Source: DASSKO01 sp035690425 (GTDB lineage Bacteria > Actinomycetota > Actinomycetes > Propionibacteriales > Nocardioidaceae). Taken from it: a DNA stretch of 22,458 nucleotides. The notes beneath the pieces were generated by a model, which was given only the letters and a program-made list of their open reading frames with translations, was not told where the DNA came from and did not search any database. Positions within the stretch are counted from its first letter, which is position 1; each line of letters opens with the position of its first letter. The stretch lies in the NCBI GenBank assembly GCA_035690425.1, contig DASSKO010000087.1:1-22458 (forward strand), written 5' to 3'. This document shows positions 7,977 to 14,703 of the stretch, in pieces. The translations under genes and the position numbers were made by a program.

Positions 7977-9136
7977 TTCCCCACGTAGGTGAACTCGCCG
8001 TTCTTGGCCTGCACCATCCGCACGTCCTCAACGGTCAGGCCACGGTGATCGGTGGGCGACATGTGGTAGGTACCGACAACGCCCTCGAACCCATCGACCT
8101 TCTCCAACGCGGCCTTGATGTCGGCGGCGTCAGTCGAGCCGGCCTTCTTGATTGCCTGGGCCATCAGAAGTACCGAGTCGTAGGCGACGCCGGGACCGAA
8201 GTCGGGCTGCTCGCCGTACTTGGCCTGGTACTTGTTGTGGTACTCCTTCTCCAGGCTGTAGGCCGGATCGTTCTTCGGCAGGGTCTGCCACCAGAAGTCT
8301 CGCGTCGCCGGAATCAGCAGCGTCTTCGGCGTGTAGTCAGCGATCCGCTTCAGAAAGGCGTTGGCAAGGTTGCCGTCGGTGGTCATCACGGGCAGATCGA
8401 TGCCGAGCTGTTGGATGCCCTTGAGGGCAACGCCCACCGGGGCGCCGGTCGCCCAGACCACCAACGCCTGGGGCTTGCTGGACATCGCCTGCTGCAGTTG
8501 AGAGGTGACCGAGACAGCGTTGGGGTCGTAGCTGACTTGCTTGGTCACCGTCACGCCGACCTTCTTGGCCGCCGCCTTGGCCGCCCGCGCACCATCGGTG
8601 CCGCTAGCGTCCGTGGTGTTGATGATCGCAACACGCCCGATGCCCTTGTCCTTCCAGTACTGCATCGTCTCCTCCGCGAGCGCGTCGGTCTTCGCGCTCG
8701 CGGACCAGACATAGCCGGAGGCATCAATGCCCGGCGAGAGGCAGTACTCGACCGGACCGTTCTGTTCGACCAGCGGTCCGATCGCCTGGCAGTTCGCCAC
8801 CACCGAGGAGCCGACGATGCCGGCAACGCCCTGCTTGAGCAGGTCACGGGTCTGCTGCAGCGCCTGATCGGGGGTGCTCTGGTCGTCGGCGAAGATCAGC
8901 TTCAGCTTCTTTCCGTTGATGCCACCGTTCGCGTTGATGTGCGCCGCAGCAAGGGCGGCGCCGCGCTTCTCGCCGACGCCGAGCTGACTGGCAGGACCGG
9001 TCTGGCTGGTGACCACGCCGAGGGTGTACGTATCGCCGGAACTACTCCCCCCGGTCCCGGTGCCGCAGGCCGTGGTGACCAACATCGTGCCGAGGGCGGC
9101 GCCAGCAGCGAGAAGGGTCTTACGTCGTCGGGCCAT
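7973..9136 (-). CDS. HAAT-family ABC transporter substrate-binding lipoprotein (probable aromatic-acid binder)
   Basis: 387-residue lipoprotein. An arginine-rich start and hydrophobic core lead to a lipobox-like VTTAC with the cysteine at residue 24, followed by a Gly/Ser linker. The mature part has the type I periplasmic-binding-protein pattern of LivJ-like receptors: TYTLGVVTSQTGPAS, INANGGINGKKLKLIFADDQ, and VAYDSVLLMAQAIKKAG near the end. The ATG at 9134-9136 is chosen because GGAGAGG precedes it by five bases; the frame is open up to 9238 without a better site. The ligand cannot be read from sequence; its place between dioxygenase and decarboxylase genes suggests phthalate or a close relative. 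It begins 105 bases after the reductase gene, the largest gap inside the operon. Confidence 0.88.
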   Translation of the reverse strand: MARRRKTLLAAGAALGTMLVTTACGTGTGGSSSGDTYTLGVVTSQTGPASQLGVGEKRGAALAAAHINANGGINGKKLKLIFADDQSTPDQALQQTRDLLKQGVAGIVGSSVVANCQAIGPLVEQNGPVEYCLSPGIDASGYVWSASAKTDALAEETMQYWKDKGIGRVAIINTTDASGTDGARAAKAAAKKVGVTVTKQVSYDPNAVSVTSQLQQAMSSKPQALVVWATGAPVGVALKGIQQLGIDLPVMTTDGNLANAFLKRIADYTPKTLLIPATRDFWWQTLPKNDPAYSLEKEYHNKYQAKYGEQPDFGPGVAYDSVLLMAQAIKKAGSTDAADIKAALEKVDGFEGVVGTYHMSPTDHRGLTVEDVRMVQAKNGEFTYVGK

Positions 9137-9241
9137 GATTGCCTCTCCGTTGCGATAGGTTGCGGACTCCTGCATCACGTGCCGACCCGAGCACGCAGCT
9201 CGCCATCGGCCGAGACGACTCTGTTCTCTAGCCTTCATCGA

Positions 9242-10465
9242 TCAGCTCCTGGCCGCTGCCGGGTTGCGGTCCAACTGGTCGCGGACCTCCACCACGGACG
9301 TCGGGTGCTGCAGTGCACGTCGGCTCGCGATCAGGGCGCGCGGCCAGTTGACGACTACTGCGCCAACGAGAACGTCGTCGACGTCGTGGTAGAGCATCGC
9401 CCACCGATCCGCGTGATGGTCCGACTGGTCGACGAGCACGGTCGCCTGCGCCGACTGAGGGTCGCCAGCGATCTGGATCTTCCAGTCATGTTGGTCGGTC
9501 CACACGTAGCCCACGGGCGTATACGGGCGCAGTTCCTCAGGATGGGTGAGATTGTGGGCAACGACGGTGGCCTGCTCTACAGCGTTGGTCCAGTGCTCCA
9601 CCCGCCGCGAGGGCCCAGGCGTCTCGTGATGCCATCTGGCGACGTCACCGACGGCGTAGATCTCCGGTGTGCGGGAAACCCGGCTGTACTCGTCGCACAG
9701 GACGCCGTCATCGACGCGCAGACCGGAGGACTCCAGCCACTCATCATTGGGAGTGGCGCCGATGGCTACCAGGACAGTGTCGGCTGCGACGGTCTCTCCG
9801 TCCGTCAGCGTGAGGACAAGTCGCCCATCCTTGGCCTGCTCGAGCGATTCCACACCGAGTCCGAGGCGAGTACGCACTCCGTTTCGGCTATGCAACTCGA
9901 TGAGCCGGCGACCGACCTCATCACCGATGAGGTCGGCAGCCGGCACCGCGAGCGGATCCACCAGGGTGACCTCGAGCCCAAGCTTGCGTGCGGTGCCAGC
10001 GACCTCGGCGCCGATGAACCCGGCACCCACAATGGCCAGGTGGCCGCCGTCGTGCAGATCGCGGCGCAGGTCCCGGGCGTCCTCGACGGTTCGAAGCACA
10101 TGCACGCCAGGCTGTGTCGGCCAAGGCGACCGGCGTGCCCGAGCCCCGGTGGCAATGACCAGCTTGTCGAACTCGACCGGCGCGTGCTCCTCGAGCTCGA
10201 TCTGGCGGGCGGCTACGTCGAGTCGTACGGCCCGGTGGCCGAGTACCAGGTCGATGTCGACGTCTGCCGCCTCCTGCACGGTGAGCAACTGGGTGGGCTT
10301 GTGCTCCGTGTCCGCCAGGAAGGCCTTCGACAACGGCGGCTTGTCGTAGGGGACCTCAGGTTCGGCGCCGATGAGCGTCAGATGCCCGCTGAAGCCCGCG
10401 CGGCGCAGCGCTTGTGCGGTGCGGACCCCGCCCACTGACGCGCCGACGATGGCGATCCGTGTCAT
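9242..10465 (-). CDS. Ferredoxin reductase, FAD-dependent (dioxygenase electron transfer, PhtAd-like)
   Basis: 407-residue FAD/NAD(P)H oxidoreductase of the rhodocoxin/putidaredoxin reductase family. The FAD site is RIAIVGASVGGVRTAQAL at the N-terminus with PYDKPPLSK shortly after. The NAD site is AIVGAGFIGAEVAGTARKLG at about residues 145-165, and the second FAD motif is EIYAVGDVARW. It passes electrons from NADH to the ferredoxin encoded just upstream, which then feeds the Rieske oxygenase. The ATG at 10463-10465 overlaps the ferredoxin stop by four bases (ATGA) and starts exactly at the Rossmann fold; a further upstream start would lie inside the ferredoxin gene. Confidence 0.88.
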   Translation of the reverse strand: MTRIAIVGASVGGVRTAQALRRAGFSGHLTLIGAEPEVPYDKPPLSKAFLADTEHKPTQLLTVQEAADVDIDLVLGHRAVRLDVAARQIELEEHAPVEFDKLVIATGARARRSPWPTQPGVHVLRTVEDARDLRRDLHDGGHLAIVGAGFIGAEVAGTARKLGLEVTLVDPLAVPAADLIGDEVGRRLIELHSRNGVRTRLGLGVESLEQAKDGRLVLTLTDGETVAADTVLVAIGATPNDEWLESSGLRVDDGVLCDEYSRVSRTPEIYAVGDVARWHHETPGPSRRVEHWTNAVEQATVVAHNLTHPEELRPYTPVGYVWTDQHDWKIQIAGDPQSAQATVLVDQSDHHADRWAMLYHDVDDVLVGAVVVNWPRALIASRRALQHPTSVVEVRDQLDRNPAAARS

Positions 10466-10659
10466 TCGTCCACCAAGGTCAACGCGTTGACGGGACAACT
10501 CGTCACCGCCGCTTCCACTTGGGCACGGTCGCCCTCCTCGACCTCCGCCCGGAGAATCACGACTTCGCCGTCATCGCTCAGATCGAAGTAGCGATCGGCT
10601 GCCACCACGCAGTTGGCGTAGCCCTGACAGGCCCCCAGGTCGGCCTTCACGCGGGTCAT
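10462..10659 (-). CDS. Small ferredoxin, probable [3Fe-4S] (PhtAc-like)
   Basis: 65-residue ferredoxin carrying electrons from the reductase to the dioxygenase. Three cysteines are visible: C11 and C17 in CQGYANC, and C55 in SCPVNAL. The usual second cysteine of a 4Fe-4S binding motif is replaced (position 14 is Tyr), which is the pattern of [3Fe-4S] ferredoxins found with actinobacterial ring-hydroxylating dioxygenases and P450s. I chose the ATG at 10657-10659, with AGAAGGG upstream, over an in-frame ATG at 10687-10689, which lacks a ribosome binding site and adds ten residues absent from the family. It follows the dehydrogenase gene by 51 bases. Confidence 0.85.
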   Translation of the reverse strand: MTRVKADLGACQGYANCVVAADRYFDLSDDGEVVILRAEVEEGDRAQVEAAVTSCPVNALTLVDE

Positions 10660-10710
10660 GCGCCGTTTCCCTTCTGGTCGTTCGGTCATTGCTGTGCTCG
10701 GTTCGCTGGT

Positions 10711-11490
10711 TCACTTCTTTACGGCGATACCGCCATCGGGATGGAGCACATCGCCGGTGATCCCGCGGGATCGATCGGAGGCGAGGAAGACATAGCTCCA
10801 CGCGTGGTCTTCGCCCCCAAGTGCCACCTGCAGCGGCACCCGCTCCGCCAGCTCGGCAGCTCTGTTCGGAGTGTCATCGAGGCGCCGCTCGCGCAACCCG
10901 AGGCTGTCAAGGCCACGCAGATCGGTGTTCAGAGTCCCGCCCGGCGCGACCGCGTTGACGCGCACGCGCGGCGCCAGTTCGTGGGCCAGCGCCGTCACCA
11001 TGCCGCGGACGGCGAACTTGGAGGAGACGTAGAGAACTCCGCCGCGGCCGGGATAGTGGGCCGACGTCGAGGTGGTGAGGATGATCGAGCCGCCGGTGTC
11101 CGGCATGGCCTCTAGCGCGGCTCGGACCGAGTGCAGGTGGCTCTTGACGTTGGTGGCGAACATCTCCTCGAAGGCCCCGTCGATGCCTTCTGCGGGCAGG
11201 TCGCCAACTCCGCGGTAGAAGTCGAAGATGCCTACGCAGTTCACGAGGGTGTCCAGGCCGCCGAGTTCGGCGACGGTCTTGTCGACCGCTTCTTCGTTGG
11301 CCCGTCCAGTAGTGGCATCTCCCTGGATCACCGTCACACCGGCCCGGGCCAGTGCTGTGCACTTGGCTTCGTCCCGCTCGAGGACCGCCACAGACGCACC
11401 CTCCGCCTTGAAGGCGTCAACGACCGCGCGCCCGATGCCCGAGCCGCCACCGACGACGAGGGCACGCTTGCCCTTCAGCCAGCCAGTCAC
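10711..11490 (-). CDS. Short-chain dehydrogenase, probable cis-3,4-dihydrodiol phthalate dehydrogenase (PhtB-like)
   Basis: 259-residue classical SDR. The cofactor motif is GGGSGIG in ALVVGGGSGIGRAVV, and acidic residues after beta-2 (VLERDE) favour NAD+. NCVG replaces the usual NNAG, as in biphenyl dihydrodiol dehydrogenase relatives. The catalytic set is Ser in TTSTSAHYPG and the Y-x3-K pair in LYVSSKFA. Placement between oxygenase and ferredoxin genes and similarity to BphB-like enzymes support oxidation of the cis-dihydrodiol to 3,4-dihydroxyphthalate. The GTG start at 11488-11490 overlaps the upstream small gene by four bases (GTGA). The SDR call is firm; the exact substrate is inferred. 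Confidence 0.82.
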   Translation of the reverse strand: MTGWLKGKRALVVGGGSGIGRAVVDAFKAEGASVAVLERDEAKCTALARAGVTVIQGDATTGRANEEAVDKTVAELGGLDTLVNCVGIFDFYRGVGDLPAEGIDGAFEEMFATNVKSHLHSVRAALEAMPDTGGSIILTTSTSAHYPGRGGVLYVSSKFAVRGMVTALAHELAPRVRVNAVAPGGTLNTDLRGLDSLGLRERRLDDTPNRAAELAERVPLQVALGGEDHAWSYVFLASDRSRGITGDVLHPDGGIAVKK

Positions 11491-11828
11491 GACTCATCCT
11501 CCTGCTCGCTGTGCCGATCGGCGGCCGCGGGGGCGCCGAAGAGCGGACCGAACGGGTGCCCGATCATTGCCGAGAAGGTTTCCGGCGACTGCCATGTGAG
11601 CGACTCAAGTTCCAGCGGGTCGAGTGTGATCCACTGCCCCGACTTGGGTGCCTCGACCATGAGCCGCGCGCCGTTGCGGGTCTCAACGCGGAACACTCGG
11701 ACCTCGGAGAACTCGTTCGCAACGGTGATGGCTTCCCCGACGCGCCGCGCTTCAAGCTCGACGCGCCGAACCTCGGCCGCGTGGGCTGCCGCGCGGTCAT
11801 CGCCCTCGCCCTCCCAGTGCAGGGTCAT
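11487..11828 (-). CDS. Uncharacterised 113-residue protein inside the dioxygenase operon
   Basis: I do not recognise a domain. The protein has a short helical-looking, acidic and Arg-rich N-terminus, then a beta-rich middle (FSEVRVFRVETRNGARLMVE, SGQWITLDPLELESLTW), and an acidic, hydrophilic tail. No signal peptide, membrane segment or cysteine pair is seen. It is real by context: ATGA overlap with the beta subunit and GTGA overlap with the dehydrogenase, so it is translated together with both. A role in oxygenase assembly, or as an accessory subunit of the oxygenase or the dehydrogenase, is possible but unproven. Confidence 0.8.
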   Translation of the reverse strand: MTLHWEGEGDDRAAAHAAEVRRVELEARRVGEAITVANEFSEVRVFRVETRNGARLMVEAPKSGQWITLDPLELESLTWQSPETFSAMIGHPFGPLFGAPAAADRHSEQEDES

Positions 11829-12415
11829 AGGAAGATCGCCAGATTCTGCATCCGGATGACGGACTCGTCGACGGCGATGTGACGCCGCGCCAGCCGCCAG
11901 GTCTCATCCTCGTGGCGCAGCAGGTCTTCGCGGCCGGCCGAGACCAAAGCGTGCTCGCGCACGTCTCCCCGACTGCGGAAGAGGAGCACCGCTGAATCGA
12001 CCACCAGTTCGTCCTCACGGTCGGTGGCGAAGGTGCGCACATTGGTCACGAAGTGTCGCAGTCGAGACGGCGGATCTTCGGTCCACGCGTGTTCGGTGGC
12101 GAACCGCGCGACGCGGCGGCTCAGGGAGTACTTGTCTTCGTCGAAGTGCGCCATCTCCGGAGCGGTGTCGAACCCGGCTCCGAGCGCGGTGGTCACCTTG
12201 ATCGGCATGTAGTAGTGGATGTCTTCGGTGAGCAGCTCCAGCCACGCGGGATACTCCTGGTGGTCGAGGATGTAGGCCTCATCGACCAGCCATCGGCTTG
12301 CCAGCAGGTGCCGCTCGTCGTTGAAGGGCAATGTGACGCCGACGCGCTGGGTGGTTGATGCGTGCCGACCCAGGGGCGAGTCGGCCGAGTCGATGGGGAT
12401 GTATGCCGAAGTCAT
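11825..12415 (-). CDS. phtAb: Aromatic-ring-hydroxylating dioxygenase beta subunit (PhtAb-like)
   Basis: 196-residue small subunit with the NTF2-like fold; it has a structural role in the alpha3-beta3 oxygenase. The family pattern is clear: a helix with RWLVDEAYILDHQEYPAWLE, then LLTEDIHYYMP, SRLRHFVTNVRT, and a C-terminal region with AGREDLLRHEDETWRLARRHI. The frame is open well upstream, but the ATG at 12413-12415 overlaps the alpha-subunit stop by four bases (ATGA) and gives normal length. The name follows from the alpha subunit and the operon; beta subunits alone do not define the substrate. Confidence 0.87.
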   Translation of the reverse strand: MTSAYIPIDSADSPLGRHASTTQRVGVTLPFNDERHLLASRWLVDEAYILDHQEYPAWLELLTEDIHYYMPIKVTTALGAGFDTAPEMAHFDEDKYSLSRRVARFATEHAWTEDPPSRLRHFVTNVRTFATDREDELVVDSAVLLFRSRGDVREHALVSAGREDLLRHEDETWRLARRHIAVDESVIRMQNLAIFL

Positions 12416-13821
12416 CGAGCCTCCTCCACGTTCTCGCCGCGGATGATCGCCGCAGCGTCCTGGCGGCCCACGGAGACCGCGTCGACATCGCCGGCGGGGC
12501 GCTCGACGTAGTCCGCCCACCGCTGGAGCAGGTGCCGCTGGTTGTACTCGCTGTAGCCGACGTAGGCCGTTCCGGGTCCCGCGTACTCCTCCTGCGAGAG
12601 CGGAGGCGTTACCGGCGCGCCGTCGCTGAGCATTCCCATGCGACTGTTCAGCCGGAGCCGGCGCGCCATCGACCCTGCTGCGGTGTTGGTGAGCGAGACC
12701 CAGTTCTCGACGTCGTCCTGCTCGAACATGCCCGTGCTGCCGAAGCACATCAGGTACGCCTTGTAGGACAGCGCCTTGAACTCTTCGGGCGCCTCCTTGT
12801 CCACTGCGAACCAAGAGAGCACTTCGGTCTCGTCTTCGCTGATCGGCTGCCACTGGCGCAGCGAGATGAACGGCAGCACCTCGTCGGAGTCCTGCACCTT
12901 GGGCCAGTTGTGGACGAAGCTGAGGTTCGGAAAGACCGATGCGGCCGAGACCATGAAGCCGTTCTCGCCGATCACGCTGCGTTGCTGCGGCGACCAGCTC
13001 TGCTTCATCCGATCGATCATCTCGTCGGGATAGCCGACATAGGCCAGTCGCTCCTCGAGGGTCCCGGGTGGCAGCTTGTAGGTCGTTCCGCCGCCGTTGC
13101 CCGCCCAGTAGGTGGTACCGTCCTTGCGCTTCTCGGCCTTGGGCTCGCGAAACAGTCCGATCTCGACGACGCTCGTATGTGTCTGCGGCGTGTGGTACAT
13201 GTCGCCGGCGAAGTTCTCCGCACCGATCTTCCAGTTCGCCTTGATGCGCCAGCGCTGGGGGCCGCGCAACTCGATGCCGCTTGCGCTCTGCTTCGTGTAG
13301 TAGTCCAGGTAGAAGGCGAAGTCACCGAGGAAGTCCCGCAAGGACGGCGCCTCGGGATCCAGCGAAACGAAGATCAGCCCGTTGTATGTGTCTAGCGACG
13401 GCGCCGGAAGAAGCGTCTGCCCCTTGCGGTTGAAGCCGTCTTCGCCGCCGTAGGCCTCCTTGTGGAAGGGAAGGCCCACGATGCGACCGTCATTTCGGTA
13501 GGACCAGCCGTGGTACGGGCAACGGAAGTGCGACGCGTTGCCCATCTCCGCACGGCAGATCTGCATCCCACGGTGCAGACACATGTTGAACATGACCCGG
13601 ATCTCGCCGTTGTCGGCCCGAGAGACGATGAACGAGTCGTCCAGCACCTTCCGGACGACATAGTCACCGGGCTGGGGCAACTCCGACTCATGCGCAACGA
13701 ACATCCAGCTACGCGCGAACAGTCGATCCCGCTCGAGCTCGAACAGCTCGCGGTCGTTATAGATGTGCGCCGGAATCATCCCCTGCCGCACGTCTGCAAA
13801 CACGGACGCGTGATCGCTCAC
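12412..13821 (-). CDS. phtAa: Aromatic-ring-hydroxylating dioxygenase alpha subunit, probable phthalate 3,4-dioxygenase
   Basis: 469-residue catalytic subunit. The Rieske [2Fe-2S] site is C81-x-H83 ... C101-x2-H104 with 17 residues between. The catalytic domain has N203, bridging D207, and iron ligands H210 and H215 in ENFAGDMYHTPQTH; the third iron ligand is probably in FEQDD (369-370). The sequence and the gene set resemble actinobacterial PhtAa/PadA enzymes, which convert phthalate to cis-3,4-dihydroxy-3,4-dihydrophthalate; this assignment is from recognition and synteny, not a search. I chose the GTG at 13819-13821 because GAGGAG precedes it by five bases. An in-frame ATG at 13903-13905 would add 28 residues but has no ribosome binding site and would lie inside the likely promoter. 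It is the first gene of the operon. Confidence 0.85.
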   Translation of the reverse strand: MSDHASVFADVRQGMIPAHIYNDRELFELERDRLFARSWMFVAHESELPQPGDYVVRKVLDDSFIVSRADNGEIRVMFNMCLHRGMQICRAEMGNASHFRCPYHGWSYRNDGRIVGLPFHKEAYGGEDGFNRKGQTLLPAPSLDTYNGLIFVSLDPEAPSLRDFLGDFAFYLDYYTKQSASGIELRGPQRWRIKANWKIGAENFAGDMYHTPQTHTSVVEIGLFREPKAEKRKDGTTYWAGNGGGTTYKLPPGTLEERLAYVGYPDEMIDRMKQSWSPQQRSVIGENGFMVSAASVFPNLSFVHNWPKVQDSDEVLPFISLRQWQPISEDETEVLSWFAVDKEAPEEFKALSYKAYLMCFGSTGMFEQDDVENWVSLTNTAAGSMARRLRLNSRMGMLSDGAPVTPPLSQEEYAGPGTAYVGYSEYNQRHLLQRWADYVERPAGDVDAVSVGRQDAAAIIRGENVEEAR

Positions 13822-13826
13822 CAATG

Positions 13827-13832
13827 CTCCTC
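13827..13832 (-). promoter_or_regulatory. Ribosome binding site deciding the alpha-subunit start
   Basis: GAGGAG on the minus strand, five bases before the GTG at 13821. The alternative upstream ATG at 13905 has no comparable site. Confidence 0.6.
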
Positions 13833-13895
13833 GCTGAAGTCTGCGGATCTGCCATTGCCTCTGGCCTGCAGAATCTTGTTCTACGAATGAGGTCG

Positions 13896-13924
13896 ACTGT
13901 GGCATGGTTCATACCGTGCGTCAA
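13896..13924 (-). promoter_or_regulatory. Putative promoter of the dioxygenase operon
   Basis: On the minus strand TTGACG (13919-13924) is a good -35. Seventeen bases later stands CACAGT (13896-13901), a weak -10 that keeps only the key A and final T. Transcription would start near 13889, leaving a leader of about 70 bases before the GTG at 13821. A weak -10 with an inverted repeat overlapping and extending upstream of the -35 suits an activated promoter. Confidence 0.4.
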
Positions 13925-13956
13925 GAGGCCTCCTCTGGATAGCAGAGGCCCTCTTG
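13922..13956. promoter_or_regulatory. Large inverted repeat in the divergent promoter region, probable IclR-family operator
   Basis: Left arm CAAGAGGCCTCCTCTG (13922-13937) and right arm CAGAGGCCCTCTTG (13943-13956) are reverse complements except for a small bulge, around a five-base centre GATAG. It lies between the dioxygenase operon and the divergent amidohydrolase gene, just upstream of and slightly overlapping the -35 of the former. It could serve both directions. The IclR protein encoded in the operon is the obvious candidate binder; this is inferred. Confidence 0.55.
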
Positions 13957-13987
13957 GTGCGGGCCTGGCTGTCCGCCAGTTCAATTC

Positions 13988-13995
13988 GAGGGAGG
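13988..13995 (+). promoter_or_regulatory. Ribosome binding site of the amidohydrolase gene
   Basis: GAGGGAGG, eight bases before the ATG at 14004. It fixes that start against longer in-frame starts reaching back to 13824, which would overlap the dioxygenase promoter. Confidence 0.7.
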
Positions 13996-14003
13996 TTCCG
14001 CCA

Positions 14004-14675
14004 ATGAACGAGGAAGCAGTCGCCCAGGAGTACGAGAAGCTACGCGGTCGACTCCAGGCCAAGGGCCTCGGCGGCGAGGTGGGCTTCGGTGATCACCCAG
14101 CACTCGTAGTCGTCGACTTTGCTCTGGGGTTCACCGACAGCCGCTCGCCTCTCGCCGCAAATCTGGACGCGGAGATCGAGGCCACGCGCTCGCTGCTCGC
14201 AGCCGCCCGGGCATCGGAGACACCGGTGATCTTCTCGACAGTCGCCTACGACCCTGACGGCCAGGACATGGGCGTTTGGGTACGGAAGATCCCTGCAAAC
14301 CGCACGCTGATCGCGGGGAGCGAGTGGGTGGGTATCGACGAGCGCTTGCAGCGCCGGCAGGACGAGGCCGTCCTGGTGAAGAAGTACGCGTCCTGCTTCT
14401 TCGGGACCGACTTGACCACGCGGCTCCTCGCTCATGGCGTGGACACGGTGATCTTGTGTGGCTGCACCACCAGCGGTTGCGTCCGCGCGACCGCAGTCGA
14501 CGCGTGCTCCTACGGCTTCCGCACGATCGTCGTGGAAGATGCCTCGGGCGATCGCTCGTCTCTGCCACACATGTCGAGCCTCTTCGACATCCAGGCCAAG
14601 TACGGCGACGTGGTACGCCTACCAACTGCCGTCGACTACCTTGACGGCCTGGCAGCGAAGCGACCCTTGCAGTAG
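14004..14675 (+). CDS. Isochorismatase-fold cysteine amidohydrolase (N-carbamoylsarcosine/maleamate amidohydrolase-like)
   Basis: 223-residue hydrolase. The catalytic triad can be read as D38 (ALVVVDFALGFTD), K126 (VLVKKYASCFFGT) and C159 (CGCTTSGCVRATAVDA). The GCTTSGCVRATAVDA block and FFGTDL are typical of the branch containing N-carbamoylsarcosine amidohydrolase and maleamate amidohydrolase, enzymes that release ammonia from an amide or carbamoyl group. It is not an isochorismatase by context. It is divergent from the dioxygenase operon, sharing a 182-base region with a large inverted repeat. I infer an amide precursor of the pathway acid as substrate, for example phthalamate, but the substrate is unknown. 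It ends 28 bases before the convergent kup gene with no visible terminator. Confidence 0.85.
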   Translation: MNEEAVAQEYEKLRGRLQAKGLGGEVGFGDHPALVVVDFALGFTDSRSPLAANLDAEIEATRSLLAAARASETPVIFSTVAYDPDGQDMGVWVRKIPANRTLIAGSEWVGIDERLQRRQDEAVLVKKYASCFFGTDLTTRLLAHGVDTVILCGCTTSGCVRATAVDACSYGFRTIVVEDASGDRSSLPHMSSLFDIQAKYGDVVRLPTAVDYLDGLAAKRPLQ

Positions 14676-14703
14676 TCCCACCCTCGGACGCCGACCAGGC
14701 GCG

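Noticed and set aside
9188..9202. CGAGC/GCTCG stem between the reductase and binding-protein genes as an attenuator.
   Set aside because: Five-base arms are expected by chance in GC-rich DNA and there is no U-run.
8045..10438. Very long plus-strand open frame opposite the transporter and reductase genes (about 800 codons).
   Set aside because: It lies antisense to two well-recognised genes, has no domain resemblance and a composition typical of high-GC shadow frames.
14004..14675. Calling the plus-strand hydrolase an isochorismatase of siderophore synthesis.
   Set aside because: No siderophore genes nearby; the GCTTSGCVRATAVDA block fits the amidohydrolase branch and the context is aromatic catabolism.
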